Part shown: positions 43,297 through 53,642 of the stretch, piece by piece | Layout: each line of letters opens with the position of its first letter | How positions within the stretch are numbered: the stretch's first letter is position 1 | DNA from: Rhizomys pruinosus | Lineage: Eukaryota > Chordata > Mammalia > Rodentia > Spalacidae | Direction: 5' to 3' | Assembly (NCBI GenBank): GCA_009823505.1 | Contig: VZQC01010553.1 | Span: 448,748 to 512,747 of the forward strand | DNA length: 64,000 nt | Program-made: the position numbers and the translations under genes | Notes under the pieces: model-generated | The model's input: the letters and a program-made list of their open reading frames with translations, nothing else | What the model was told of the DNA's origin: nothing | Databases searched by the model: none

Positions 43297-43527
43297 GTCT
43301 AGTTTACTTTGCTTTATTTTGAGTCGACAGCTGTACTACAAGCACTGGAGAAGTCAAAACACAATGGATTCCTGAGGCTTGTTTTTGCTCTTTTTTGTCT
43401 CCAGTGCTGGTTGTGGGGCTCACACTTACTATCCAATGCTAAACACTGATCCCCACCCTGAGCCTGAGGGAAGCATTGCTGTAATGTCAGGAACCAAGTG
43501 TGAATTGCTGGTCAATATTGAAAGGTA

Positions 43528-43680
43528 CCAGGAGGTGGTCTTTAATCCCAACACTTGGGGGGCAAAGTCAAGTGAATCTCTGTGAGTTTGAGGCCAGCCT
43601 GCTCTACATAGTGAGTTCCAGGCTAACCAGGACTACATAGTGAGAACCTGTTTCTAGAATAAATAAATAAAAAATAAAGT
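43528..43680 (+). mobile_element. B1 SINE, older
   Basis: GGTGGTCTTTAATCCCAACAC...GAGAACCTGTTTC, tail AATAAATAAA. Confidence 0.85.
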
Positions 43681-43878
43681 TGAAAAGACTTCACCCTTTC
43701 CTAAAGCTGTAGGGAAGAAAGGTTCCCTGGGCAGTCTTTTAGAGAACTGCAACAGCAGTTCACCATGCACTAGGACATCTCTTCTGCAAAGGTGTGAAGA
43801 TTGAGTTCAGTGCTGTGGTGCTGATGCAGAGAATTCCTAGGTGTGTACACATGGTTCTCAAGCAGATGCTGTGAAGCC

Positions 43879-44095
43879 TATGCTGGATAACTGCAGTTGT
43901 CAGCTTCACACACCTGGGAAGAAGGAACCTCAGCCGGACAGTTTCCTCCGTCAAATTGGTCGGCAGGTGTGTCTGTGAGCCATTTTCTTGATTGTTGAGT
44001 GATGTGGAAGGGCGCAGCCCCCTGTGAGTGGTGCCAACCCTGAACAGGGGCTTGTATAACAAACCAGGCTGAGCACTGTCAGGGGAACAGACAAA
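43879..44095 (+). mobile_element. MaLR LTR fragment (5' part)
   Basis: TGCTGGATAACTGCAG, CACACACCTGGG, CCCTGTGAGTGGTGCC and a TATAAC motif correspond to the U3 of the LTR at 49833. It stops at the equivalent of the R start. Confidence 0.7.
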
Positions 44096-44138
44096 TATGC
44101 CACATTTCTTCATGATCTCTAGAGGCTTCAGTTCCTGT

Positions 44139-44283
44139 ATTTTTGAGACAGGGTTTCACTTTAGTCCCAGCAGGACTGGAGCTCGCTCTGTAGACCAGGC
44201 TGGCCTTGAACTCACAGGGATCTACCTGCTTCTTCTGCCTCCCCAGTGCTGGGATTAAAGGCATGTGCCACCATGCCCGGCAG
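44139..44283 (-). mobile_element. B1 SINE
   Basis: Reverse B1: TTTTGAGACAGGGTTTCAC...CCACCATGCCCGGC. Confidence 0.9.
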
Positions 44284-44347
44284 CATGCTATCCTTTCTGA
44301 CCCAGTGTCAGGCATCATCCTGCCATGTCGATCCTTTACTATTTCTA

Positions 44348-44510
44348 GCATTCACAAGTCCCTGGGTTTGATATCTGGCACCACAAAATCAAGACATAAT
44401 GGTTCGTGCCTGTCAGCCCTAAATGTGGGGGTTCACGGCCTCCTAGAATGTGGAGGCAAGAGGATCATAAATTCAAGGTCATCCTAGGCTACATAATAGA
44501 CTGCTCCAAC
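44348..44510 (+). mobile_element. B4-type SINE, old
   Basis: ID-like TCCCTGGGTTTGATATCTGG followed by a B1-like half. Confidence 0.55.
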
Positions 44511-44624
44511 CCCTCATACTCAATGACACATGGGTCCCTGACTGAGTGTGCCGTGTAGTCCCCTGGATCCACAGGCCAGGCTTTATTGCTTGTCTCTAGA
44601 CTCTTAGAAACCCCAAGATACAAT

Positions 44625-44765
44625 GTTACATGTGGCAGCACACACCTGTAATCCTAGCACTCCGGAGGTGGAGACAGGATGCACAGCGGTTCAAGATCAT
44701 GTTCAGCTACAGAGCAAGTTTGAGGTCAGCCTCAGTTATATGAGACTGTGTATCAAAGATCAAAA
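44625..44765 (+). mobile_element. B1-type SINE, old
   Basis: GTGGCAGCACACACCTGTAATCC ... TATATGAGACTGTG. Confidence 0.75.
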
Positions 44766-44914
44766 GATGGATGGCTCAGTGGGTTAAGCAATGCCTGACA
44801 AGTGTGAGGACCGGAGTTCGGATCCCCAGCAGCCGTCTATACGCAAAAAAGTCAATGAAGACTCCAGTGTCAACTTCAGACCTCCGCACTCACACACATG
44901 TGAACATGGAGAGA
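44766..44914 (+). mobile_element. B2/B3-type SINE
   Basis: GGATGGCTCAGTGGGTTAAGC head and GGATCCCCAGCAGC, ending in CACACACATG before the GA tract. Confidence 0.75.
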
Positions 44915-45301
44915 GAACAAGAGCGAGAGAGAGTGAGGGAGCGAGAGCGAGAGCGAGAGAGAGTGAGAGAGAGAGAGTGAGAGAGGGAGCAAGAGAGAGA
45001 GAGAGCAAGAGAGTGAGAGAGAGCGAGAGCGAGAGTGAGAGAAGGAGCGAGAGAGAGAGAGAGAGAGAGTGAAAGAGTGAGAGCGAGAGAGAGCGAGAGT
45101 GAGAGAAGGAGCGAGAGAGAGAGCAAGAGAGAGAGTGAAAGAGTGAGAGCGAGAGAGAGCGAGAGAGTGAGAGAGAGAGTGAGAGAGAGCAAGAGTGAGA
45201 GAGGGAGTGAGAGAGAGAGAACGAGAGAGAGAGCAAAAGAGTGAGAGCGAGAGAGTGAGAGCGAGAGAGAGAGAGTGAGAGAGCGAAATTGAGAGAGAGA
45301 A
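44915..45301. repeat. 385-bp imperfect GA/GAGC/GAGT polypurine tract
   Basis: Nearly pure G/A with interspersed single C or T in GAGAGC and GAGAGT units. It produces spurious Ser-Leu (minus) and Arg-Glu (plus) open frames, including a 262-codon frame on the minus strand. Probably expanded from the SINE tail at 44914. Confidence 0.97.
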
Positions 45302-45327
45302 TATGCTGTATATTGTTTCCTTTTCTT

Positions 45328-45478
45328 TTTGGGGTTTTTTTTTTGAGATAGGGTCTCCCTGTAGCTCCAGCTGGCCTGGAACTTGCTATGTAGATCAGGC
45401 TGGTCTTGAACTCACAGAGATCTGCCTGCCTCTGCCTCCCGAAAACTGGGATTAGAGGTGTGTGCCACCACATCCAGC
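45328..45478 (-). mobile_element. B1 SINE
   Basis: Reverse B1 (TTGAGATAGGGTCTCCCTG ... CACCACATCCAGC). TGCTGTAYATT occurs on both sides (45303, 45483) and once more at 45500. Confidence 0.9.
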
Positions 45479-45489
45479 TGCTGCTGTAC

Positions 45490-46110
45490 ATTTTTTTTTT
45501 GCTGTACATTTTTATAACTGCACAACCACTGTGCAGTGCAGTAGATAAATGTCTGGCTCTAACTGTTCCCATGGGTCTTCATTTCCTTATGGAGGCTCCC
45601 ATGCTGTGTAAAATGTACTCGATAAGTCTGCATATTCCTTTCCTGAAAAAAATAAATCTTCCCATGGCATGTAGGATGTAGATGCATGCCTCTCTATACA
45701 TGCATCTTTGCATACGGAAAAAAATCCTTCTGAAAGCTGATCAAACATTCCTCTGTATCCTTGGCACTATTTAGTCTAGGTTCCCTAGAAACAAAGCCTG
45801 GTATATTGTTTGTGGGTAGGAAAAGTAAAGGGAAGATGTGATGAGGAGGGAGTTCAGGCAAGGTGTAATTATTCCAGCTGCTGCTAATTATCAGACAGAA
45901 GAGACACATGGGGGACTGGGGGATCTTTGCCAACATGTCCATCCTATGTGAAGGGTAGATAGGAAGGGTAGGGAAAATGGTGGGGGGCTTGACTTTCCCC
46001 ATCCCCTCCCACCTCCTCTTTCACACTGGTAGAGGCTCACTCTGTGAGGAGCTCATTCTCTCTCAAAGGAGAGAGGCTGTCTCAAGTGTCCCTCCTTGTC
46101 TCAAACCCTG
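45490..46110. other. No recognised feature
   Basis: No clear repeat except possible ancient fragments near 45765-45800. No coding evidence. Confidence 0.4.
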
Positions 46111-46114
46111 CATT

Positions 46115-46240
46115 CGGTGCTGCAGGTGGTGGCTCACACCTGCAATCCTAGCATTCAGGAGGCTGAAACAAAAAGACCAAACAATCCCATGGACTCCTTG
46201 GGTTTCCCAGCCCCATACAGTAGGGATCATTGCTTCTTCC
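46115..46240 (+). mobile_element. B1-type fragment, old
   Basis: GCAGGTGGTGGCTCACACCTGC...CATTCAGGAGGCTG; the right half is degraded. Confidence 0.55.
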
Positions 46241-46321
46241 AAGTCTAGAAACAGAAACAAGCTGGATACTGGAAGTAGGTCTTTGACTAAGGAGTCAGGG
46301 GAACATCCCAAGCAAGCATGT

Positions 46322-46388
46322 GAACAGCCTGCAGTCATCCCTGGTGGTGGGCACAGCCTACAGTCATCCATGGTGGTGGGGCACAGGC
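46322..46388. repeat. 29-bp tandem duplication
   Basis: Two units of CAGCCTRCAGTCATCC plus GGTGGTGGGCA. Confidence 0.8.
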
Positions 46389-46657
46389 AGCCCAGCATGA
46401 GAAGCAGGCAGAATAAAGGAATCAAAACACCAGGAATGAGTGCCACGGTTTCCTGGGTCTTATTGGATCTGGAGGTCAGAAGTCAAAAATGGGCCTCATG
46501 GTGTAAAACCAAGATGTTGGCAGGACTTGGTGTGAGAATCTATTTCCTTCCACCTTCTAGAGGTCCTCTGCCTTCCGCAGACCATGGCTCCAGAATTGCC
46601 TTCCATTTATTCATCACGGTCCCTATTGCAATCCTAAATTCTGGAGTTGGGATATAG

Positions 46658-46660
<3 letters not shown>

Positions 46661-46706
<46 letters not shown>
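46661..46706. repeat. (TG)n microsatellite
   Basis: About 22 uninterrupted TG units. Confidence 0.97.
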
Positions 46707-46707
<1 letters not shown>

Positions 46708-47011
46708 GGGGGGCAGGGAAAGTGTTGTTCTGTTTCCACGAGGAATAAAAGGCATTTCAAGGAGAAGGGGACTCTTCCCTCATCTGAAGCTATTTGAATA
46801 TACCTCACGCAGAAGAGCAACTCAAATCTAAAACCATTTTCCTTCTTGTACATTAATCTGGGTCTCATGTTGCTCCTGAGAGACCTTGTTAATGGTCCCA
46901 TTCATGTGAAGAAATGCGCCCCCCCCCGACAGTTCTTGGTAAAGACAAACACAAATCAGACTGTGTTAGTTCCTATTGTGAGCCTGTAGGAAATTGTACT
47001 TTTGGAGATTT

Positions 47012-47221
47012 GGGCTGAAGAGATAGCTGAGCAATTAAGAGAACTGGCCGCTCTTTCTGAGGACTGGGGCTCAGTTTCTAGCACCTGCATCAGACAGCTC
47101 ATAATCATATGTAACTCCAGTTCCAAGAGATCCAACACCCTCATCTGGCCCCTAAGGGCACTGCACACACAGGGTGATATCATAAACTCACACATACACA
47201 TAAAATAAACAATAAATAAAC
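47012..47221 (+). mobile_element. B2 SINE, diverged
   Basis: GGGCTGAAGAGATAGCTGAGC head and AATAAA-rich tail. Confidence 0.87.
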
Positions 47222-47690
47222 TCTTAAATCAGATGCTTCAGAGCTATGTAAACCATGAATCATCTTCACAGGAAAGCCTGTTGCTGGACTCTCGTACCTT
47301 GTTTGGGGCTTGGCCTACATCAGTTTGCTTTTCTTTTGTCCATTCTCTTCACATTTGCAGTTCAGAGTGACGCCCTGACACTACATCTCTTTGTCACCTT
47401 TCCTGTCACTGAGCTCAAGCAGAAGAAGCTCAGGCTATGACTGAAGGAGAACTGGCTTCCCCTACCTATGCTCGATGAGCCAGCTTCTCTGCCAACTCTG
47501 GAAACAGCAATGGACAGGGAATTTGGGGTTCCTCTGAACTCTGTGCAATAGTATCTGTTACACTGTCTGCTCTTGGTGGCTGAACATGAGGTCTAGCTGC
47601 TGCAGTGGGCAGAATGGTGTAACTTTTGGAGTTTTAGAATTATGTTTAGACGGAGTTTGATGATCAGGCTTTGATAAAAAAAATTGAGTG
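47222..47690. other. No recognised feature
   Basis: No repeat recognised. The 47255-47440 frame is short and lacks a domain. Confidence 0.4.
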
Positions 47691-47693
47691 GCA

Positions 47694-47880
47694 GGGGCTG
47701 AAGAGATGGCTCAGCTGTTAAGAGTGCTTGCTGCTCTCCCAGAGGACCTGAATTCAGTTCCCAGCATCCGTGCTGGCTGGCTTGTAGCCACTTACAACTC
47801 CAGCTCCATCTAGGGGATCTGACACCCTCTTCTGGCTTTCAATGGTGCTTGCACACACACACAAACCATTTTAAAAAAAA
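47694..47880 (+). mobile_element. B2/B3-type SINE
   Basis: GGGGCTGAAGAGATGGCTCAG head, short CACACA stretch and A-rich tail. Confidence 0.87.
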
Positions 47881-47889
47881 TGGCTGATG

Positions 47890-48468
47890 AGTCTGCTTCC
47901 TAAGATGGACATTAATATCAGCCCTAAGAATGTGAAGTTAGACAGGCCACAGGCCATAGGGGCAAGCATAAAACTATTATTCTGCTAAATAGATATAGTA
48001 TTAAACTGATTCCTAATGACTTATTGTTATTCCCAGAGATTAATACATCCTTCAACTCTCACCAGAGAAGCTTCTTTATGCAGCAGATGGTGATTACCAA
48101 ACACAGAGACCCACAACAGGACAAAGTGGAAAGAATAAGAGACTAAACAGTGATTAGTCCTGAATAAGACACCTGTATCAAACTTCTGTGTCCCAAGGTT
48201 CTGGAATCATCGTGGAAGAGGAAGCAAAGGATTGTAAGGACCACACGTGGTGGACAACCACGAGAAAACAGTCTTCCAGACAGCTGAGCAGCTACTCATG
48301 TGAACGCACAATAAAGGTGACCCTAACCCACATAAGCTCAAGCCAAACAAAATCCCAGCATAGAAATGGGGAAGTAAGTAGAAAACTTCAAGCCTGCCTG
48401 AAGAAGTACTGGCAACCAATGGCTGCTGGGAGGGGGAGAGTCAGTCTTGTTTAAGAGTGAGACTCCAG
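47890..48468 (+). mobile_element. L1 3'UTR, part 1 (split by MaLR RNA copy)
   Basis: Rodent L1 tail order: TTATTCTGCTAAATAG, CAGAGAAGCTTCTTTATGC, GGTTCTGGAATCATCG, AAATCCCAGCATAG and AACCAATGGCTGCTGGGAGG. It continues after the insertion at 50200. No ORF2 coding sequence lies upstream, so this L1 was strongly 5'-truncated. Confidence 0.75.
48455..48468. repeat. 14-bp target duplication, left
   Basis: GAGTGAGACTCCAG, identical to 50200-50213. The preceding TTAA (TT/AAGA) resembles an L1 endonuclease site. Confidence 0.88.
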
Positions 48469-50199
48469 AGCAAGCCAGTGGACAGCATTCCTCCATGGCC
48501 TGTGCTTCAACTCCTGCCTCCAGGTTCCTGCCCTGAGTTCCTGCCTTGGGCTCCCTAAGTGATGAACTGTGACCCAGGAGATGTAAGCCGAATAAACCCT
48601 TTCCTCCCCAAGTTGGTGTCAGTCAGAGTGTTTGTCATAGCAATGGGAGACAAATTAGAACAGAAGTTGGTACCAGAAGAGTGGGGTATTGCTGTGACAG
48701 ACCTGACCTTGGTGTTTTGGGGAAGGATTGTGGAGGCGTTTGGAACTTTGGGCTGGGAAGATCATTGAATGCCTAAAGATTGTTGCTGTGGAGCTTGGAG
48801 CAGTTTTGCTGAAGGATTTGTAGAAGATGGAGGCCTGGTTTGTGAAGTTTCTAGTTTCAAAGGGAAGCAGAGATCATCAGGACTTTTTAATCTGTGGGTT
48901 CTCGTCAGCTGGGGCTGAAGAATCAGCTGTAAGTAACAAGAGACCAGAATCTGAAGTGAAATTTTTGTTGTACTGGGACAATTGATGCTGGTTAGCTGGG
49001 GCTGAAAATCAGCTGTAAGTAACAAGAGACCAGCATCACTGTGGTAAAATCTTCTGGGAAGAATTTCTTCAGGGTCAGCACACAGAAGCTATGTTCCAGA
49101 AGGGGCCTGAGCCTCCATCTCAAGCCAGAGGCAGGACTTGGCAGTGTGTAAGAGTCTCCTATATGGTTCTGGTGTTGAAATTTGAGGGGGTCACAGAGAG
49201 CAGCTGAGGCTTGGCACTGTGAGAGGTCAGGAAAGACCATTGGTGGAAGTGCACCTCAGTTGTAGTGAAGACCCCAGGATTGCAGGGGTCATGGAGAGAA
49301 GCTGAGGCTTTGCACCAGGAGAGGTCAGAAGAGACCATTGGTGAAGGTGCTGCCTCAGTTTCAGTGGCGACCCCAGCTTTTTGGAGATGCCAGAACCATG
49401 GGATGACCACCAAGAGCAGCAGCAGGTATGGAATGGAGTCAGCCTGGGCCTTCAAGATGAGCTGTGTGTGCCACAGACAGCAGAGTCAGAGAGGGGGAGC
49501 TGCCGAAACCCTTTGGAGCCCAGAAGATCATGAGTAAATCCCAGATGTCCAGCCTTGAGCTACTTTGCTGGACTTAGATTTTGTTTGAGAGTGCCTGATT
49601 CTTCCCTTTGAAATAAGACAGTACTTGTTTTGGATTTTACAGCAGCCCACAGTTAAGAGACTTTTAAGAGACTGTGAACTTTTAAGTGTTTGGACATTTT
49701 AAGGACTGTGGGGCTTTTAAGGTTATACTGTCTTAAGTTGTGATTAATGTTAACATACTTTGGGGACAAGAACTGGAAAGGTGGTGGTTTAATAGTGATG
49801 TGTTTTGTGTGTCAAGTTGACAAGAGGTCAATTGTGCTGGATACCTTTAGTGTCAACTTGACACACCTGGGTTGAGGGAGCCTCAGTTGGGGAATTGGCT
49901 CCATTGGATTGGCCTGTGGCCACATCTGTGGAGTATTGTCTTGATGGTTGAGCAGTGTGGGAGGGCCCAGCTCACAATGAGTGGTGCCATTCTGGGCAGG
50001 TTGTTGTATAGGGTATAAGAAGGTAGGCTGGGCATGAGCCAGGGGAGCAAGCCAGTGAACAGCATTCCTCCATGTCCCGTGCTTCAGCTCCTGCCTCCAG
50101 GTTCCTGCCCTGAGTTCCTGCCTTGGGCTCCCTAAGTGATGAACTGTGACCCAGGAGATGTAAGCTGAATAAACCCTTTCCTCCCCCCCCCAAAAAAAG
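48469..50199 (+). mobile_element. MaLR element copied from RNA: R-U5-internal-U3-R-A(n)
   Basis: Starts AGCAAGCCAGTGG at the equivalent of position 50046 in its own 3' LTR, 32 bp after the TATA box (TATAAGA, 50014), so its left end coincides with the expected transcription start. R-U5 is 48469-48662. The primer-binding region TGGTACCAG at 48668-48676 (tRNA-Leu type) and a MaLR-type leader (GTGGGGTATTGCTGTGAC) follow. The internal part is 48663-49832 without intact genes. U3-R is 49833-50190, ending 15-20 bp after AATAAA (50168-50173) in C(9)A(7). Flanks are 14-bp duplications rather than 5 bp. These features together fit L1-driven retroposition of a MaLR transcript. Confidence 0.85.
49833..50190 (+). 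mobile_element. U3-R part of the MaLR copy
   Basis: TGTGCTGG start; the TATA-like box GTATAAGAAG at 50013 and AATAAA at 50168 give the promoter and polyadenylation landmarks. U5 is absent on this side, as expected for an mRNA copy. Confidence 0.85.
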
Positions 50200-50251
50200 G
50201 AGTGAGACTCCAGGTAGAGCACAAGTCAGACTCTATAGACATATATATATA

Positions 50252-50282
<31 letters not shown>

Positions 50283-50395
50283 CATATATTAGAGTAGATG
50301 AAACTGGGCAGGAGATAGTAATGGGGTATAGAGGAGAGAATCTAAATATGATCAAAAAAATTGTATAAAATTTATAAATAGTCAATTAAAAATGG
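50200..50395 (+). mobile_element. L1 3'UTR, part 2
   Basis: Begins with the second duplication copy and ends ATTGTATAAAATTTAT, the L1 terminus. A (TA)n run has expanded at 50240-50287. Confidence 0.75.
50240..50290. repeat. (TA)n microsatellite
   Basis: ATATAT/ACATAT alternation in the L1 tail. Confidence 0.93.
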
Positions 50396-50805
50396 CCAAC
50401 AAACTAATTTTTATGCATCTAATGTATTTTTCTTTACTAATTCAGCATTTACAATAACATTCTTAAAAAGAGAAAAAAAGTGTGTGTTATATACATTTAC
50501 GAGGTACCCAAAGTCCAACAAGAACAGTCTTTAAACCATCTAGCAAAAAGACAGGTTTTGATTTTTTTTCCAATGAAAAAGCATGGTTTTAAACTTAACA
50601 AAACACACTCTGAACAGTAGAGCTACAGATCTTATGAGTCACTGCTCCTGGGGGTGGAGGGAGTGTTTATGGCAAGTGAAGTTGAAAAACATGGTGCATT
50701 TGCTGTCTGCTTCTCTGAGAGTCTCTCTGGGAGCGTCCTAGGTTATGAGACAGTCTGCAGGAAGGAAAGGCATCCCCCTTGTTTGAGCATAGGTTTATTT
50801 AAAAA
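50396..50805. other. No recognised feature
   Basis: No repeat or gene recognised. Confidence 0.4.
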
Positions 50806-50809
50806 AGTG

Positions 50810-51027
50810 TTTGAGAGCTTAATCTGGATAACGCTTTCCTAGCATGCATGAAGCCCTGGGTTCAGTCTTCAGTGCTACATAATAAACCAGATGCCACACA
50901 GCAGCAATCCTGTCACTCTTGGGAGGTGAAGGCAGATGCACCAGGACTTCAGGTCCCCTTTGATTACAAAGAGGTGGAGGCCAGCCTGTGCTACACCAGA
51001 TCCCATCTCAAAGGAAAAAAAAAAAAA
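50810..51027 (+). mobile_element. B4-type SINE
   Basis: ID-like head (TTCCTAGCATGCATGAAGCC, CTGGGTTCAGTC) followed by a B1-like half and an A13 tail. Confidence 0.75.
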
Positions 51028-51727
51028 TGGTAGACATCATTAAAAATACTCTCCAGGGTTTCTGACATTCCGAGGTCCATAGTGATAGTATTTTTTTTGT
51101 CTGTTGCTCAAGTGAAAATTAGCTCTTAGATCAGGTACCTGCAGTGGGTTTAGACTCTCCTTTTTCTGAAAAAATCCTTTCTATCCGCTGGTGCTGGAAG
51201 GGAGGAGATGCGGGGAAAAGCTGTGAGAAGTTCTGTGAGCTGCCAGATGCTAGGCTTTTCCTTTCCGTGCAGCAGCCTGTTGAGCTATATATTTTGCTAC
51301 ATTCCTTTGGCAGACTGTTCTTTTTGATTTATGCCTTCAACATACTGGTGGCAGCCTGCGCAGGGAGCATCGAGCTCCAGCAACCCGAATCCAAGGCTAA
51401 GAAATCAGCCAGCCCCTAGAGATGCAGGGCCCACAGCCAGCCACAAGGAGTCGCTTCGTGCACAGATGAAATCTAGTTTAAGAACTTAATTGTGGAATAG
51501 GAAGAAGGCTGCCTAGAGATTGGCCTTGCAAATGTGAAAAAGAGAGGCTGTTTATTGTTAACTGACCAAGCCAGTTCAGCCTCGCATATCTTCCAGTACT
51601 GGCTTAGGAAGTCTGAAGAAATTAGAGGTAGAGGGGCTGGTGTAATACCCTTCCGAAAAGAAAATTAGCTTTCCTGTTGCAACCTTGTTCTGAAATGAAA
51701 ATATCCTCAAATTGAATATGCAAAACA
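51028..51727. other. Unique segment with a 91-codon open frame
   Basis: No repeat recognised. The frame 51144-51419 (plus) has a hydrophobic stretch (LLHSFGRLFFLIYAFNILVA) followed by a polar Gln/Lys-rich end. No homologous family is recognised, and no splice or promoter context supports a gene; it could be an exon, an old coding remnant or chance. Confidence 0.2.
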
Positions 51728-51830
51728 GAGGTGGGTGGATCTCTGTGAGTTCGAGGCCAGTATGATTTACATTGAGTTCCAGGTCAGCCCCAGCCTGGTG
51801 TGGAGTAAGACCCTACCCCAGTTATGGACA
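51728..51830 (+). mobile_element. B1 fragment
   Basis: GAGGTGGGTGGATCTCTGTG...TGGAGTAAGACCC; 5' third missing. Confidence 0.75.
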
Positions 51831-52620
51831 ATCTGCCAGACAGCAGCTCATGTATAATTTGTCCTGTAAACAAAGCCCCTGGTTTGGTTTTGGTTTATTT
51901 TGGTCCTTAGTGGTCAACCATTCCACAACGGAAGCAGGCACAGGGTTTTGTGGCTCTGTCACCCTGAGAGTTAATATTGAGTAACCAGAAATTGTCCAAA
52001 GGTAATAACTAGACACAGGTCCATAAAAATCAAGTAAATCATGTCCTGTACGCTACTTCCTAAAGAGCAGACTCCAAGCTCAGGGATTTGTGATTCTCTA
52101 TTCAAAGCATGTGTCTCTAGCAGCAAAAGGATGAACTCCTTTCAGAAAGAAATGCACCGGTATTCTTCCCTCTGTGGCAACATCCCCAGCAGGGGCCACC
52201 ACCTGTTCTGCTGACCCATCAAAAGGTAGTGTAGTTCTCATTCCGTTTCATCTAGGCTGGTCTTGTGACCTGCTGTGACTGACCAGTAGAAAGTGCCGAA
52301 ATGACACTATCACGCCTGGTCCCAGACCTCCGGAAGACTGGCAGCCTCCTCTTTTATCCTCTTGGACGCCAGCCACCATTTGCAGAAATCTAAACAAAGG
52401 GTCTATGTGGAAAGCGCAGAGGCCTGGAGGATGAAAGAGAAAGAAGCCTAGCGGGAGCCCCCACCTTTCAGCCACCCCAGCTGAGGGAGGCCCAGCTTGG
52501 ATCCAGCAGCCTTGGGTGAGCTACTCCAGCAGACTACACAGGAGCTGACGAACCACCCTGGGCAAGCCCTGGGCAGTGCAGAGACAGAAACAGATAAACA
52601 GTTGCTCCCACCTATTGATT
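51831..52620. other. Mostly unique; possible ancient repeat
   Basis: 52250-52400 (TGTGACCTGCTGTGACTGAC ... GCCACCATTTGC) resembles an ancient mammalian repeat that I cannot name. The rest shows nothing. Confidence 0.35.
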
Positions 52621-52626
52621 GTTTTT

Positions 52627-53065
52627 GTTTTGCTTTCGTTTTTTGAGACATGGAGCACAACTGGCCTCACACTTGTATGTAGCCAAGTGTACTAGTTACT
52701 TTTGTGTTGCCGTGATAAAACACCATGACCAAGGTTGATTTGGGTTTATGGTTCCAGAGGGTTAAGATCCCACCGCGGGGTGTAGGGGGTGGGGGGCGGG
52801 GCATGGCAGAAGGCAGCTGGAGCAGGAAGCTGAGAGAAAAAAAACGGGAGGTAGAGCAAGGCTATGAACTCTCAAAACCCTTCCGACGTACTTCCCCCAG
52901 CGAGGCCACACCTGCTAAACAGCGGCATCAACTGGAGCCAAGTATTCAATACAAGAGCCTATAGTAGACATTCCTCATTCAAACCACCACACCAAGCATA
53001 AACTTGCACTCTTAATCCCTCTGTCTCCCAAGTGCTAGGATTACAGGCATGCGCCATCAGGCTTG
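52627..53065 (-). mobile_element. B1-type SINE split by a solo LTR
   Basis: 52627-52687 holds the 3' part of a reverse B1 (TTTTTTGAGACATGGAGC, ATGTAGCCAAG) and 52992-53065 continues it (CTCCCAAGTGCTAGGATTAC). Removing the LTR and one CCAAG restores a continuous SINE. Confidence 0.75.
52688..52991 (-). mobile_element. Solo LTR, TGTGGTGG family, TSD CCAAG
   Basis: 304 bp, shorter than the 357-bp relatives; flanked by CCAAG at 52683-52687 and 52992-52996. A G-rich run (GGGGGTGGGGGGCGGGGC) lies at 52785-52802. Confidence 0.88.
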
Positions 53066-53083
53066 GTTTAAATGGTGCTGGGA

Positions 53084-53255
53084 GTGCCGGGCGTGGTGGC
53101 GCAGGCCTTTAATCCTAGCACTTGGGAGGCAGAGGCAGGCGGATCTTTGTGAGTTCAAGGCCAGCCTGGTCTACAGAGTGAGTTCCAGGACAGCTGAGGC
53201 TACAGGGAGACCCTGTCTCGAAAAAGACCAAAAAATAAAAATAAATAATAATAAT
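53084..53255 (+). mobile_element. B1 SINE with 12-bp target duplication
   Basis: Near-consensus B1 flanked by ATGGTGCTGGGA at 53072-53083 and 53256-53267. Confidence 0.95.
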
Positions 53256-53332
53256 ATGGTGCTGGGAATGGAGTCCGGGACTTCATGCATGCTAGGCTAG
53301 TGCTCTACCACCCGAATTCCATCTTCAGTCCA
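53256..53332 (-). mobile_element. ID-type SINE (host of the B1)
   Basis: Reverse ID head GTGCTGGGAATGGAGTCCGG...CATCTTCAG; the B1 inserted at its left end. Confidence 0.7.
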
Positions 53333-53394
53333 CCCACTGAATTTTGAATCAGTTTATTGCCTAGCAGTAAATCACTGAACACAACCTTTCCCAA

Positions 53395-53620
53395 CTGCTC
53401 CAGCGCAACGACCTGGCTCATTCATCACAGTAGGATAAGCTATTACCTCCTCTGAGAAGCCTCTCTTAATCTCCACAGACTCCAGTGCCTTTCTTTATAA
53501 TATGTTAATATCCTGTGCATTTTTCTAGCAAGACTCACTTGATATACTAACTGTGGTATATGTTGTATGTCTGTGCCTCCTCTCATCCATTGGACTCAGG
53601 ACAGAAAATATGTTATATTC
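53395..53620 (+). mobile_element. L2-like ancient LINE fragment
   Basis: CCTCCTCTGAGAAGCCTCTC ... TCATCCATTGGACTC follows the L2 3' end pattern. Confidence 0.5.
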
Positions 53621-53642
53621 ATATTTGTATACAAAATGTCTT

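Noticed and set aside
42937..43302. Overlapping 90-95-codon frames on both strands
   Set aside because: They are entirely inside a solo LTR with a 5-bp duplication.
44784..45572. 262-codon open frame on the minus strand
   Set aside because: It runs through a B1 and the GA tract, giving Ser-Leu repeats; composition explains the length.
45977..46657. 226-codon open frame on the plus strand
   Set aside because: It crosses a degraded B1 and a 29-bp tandem duplication, has no recognisable domain, and the opposite strand is also open (46063-46446).
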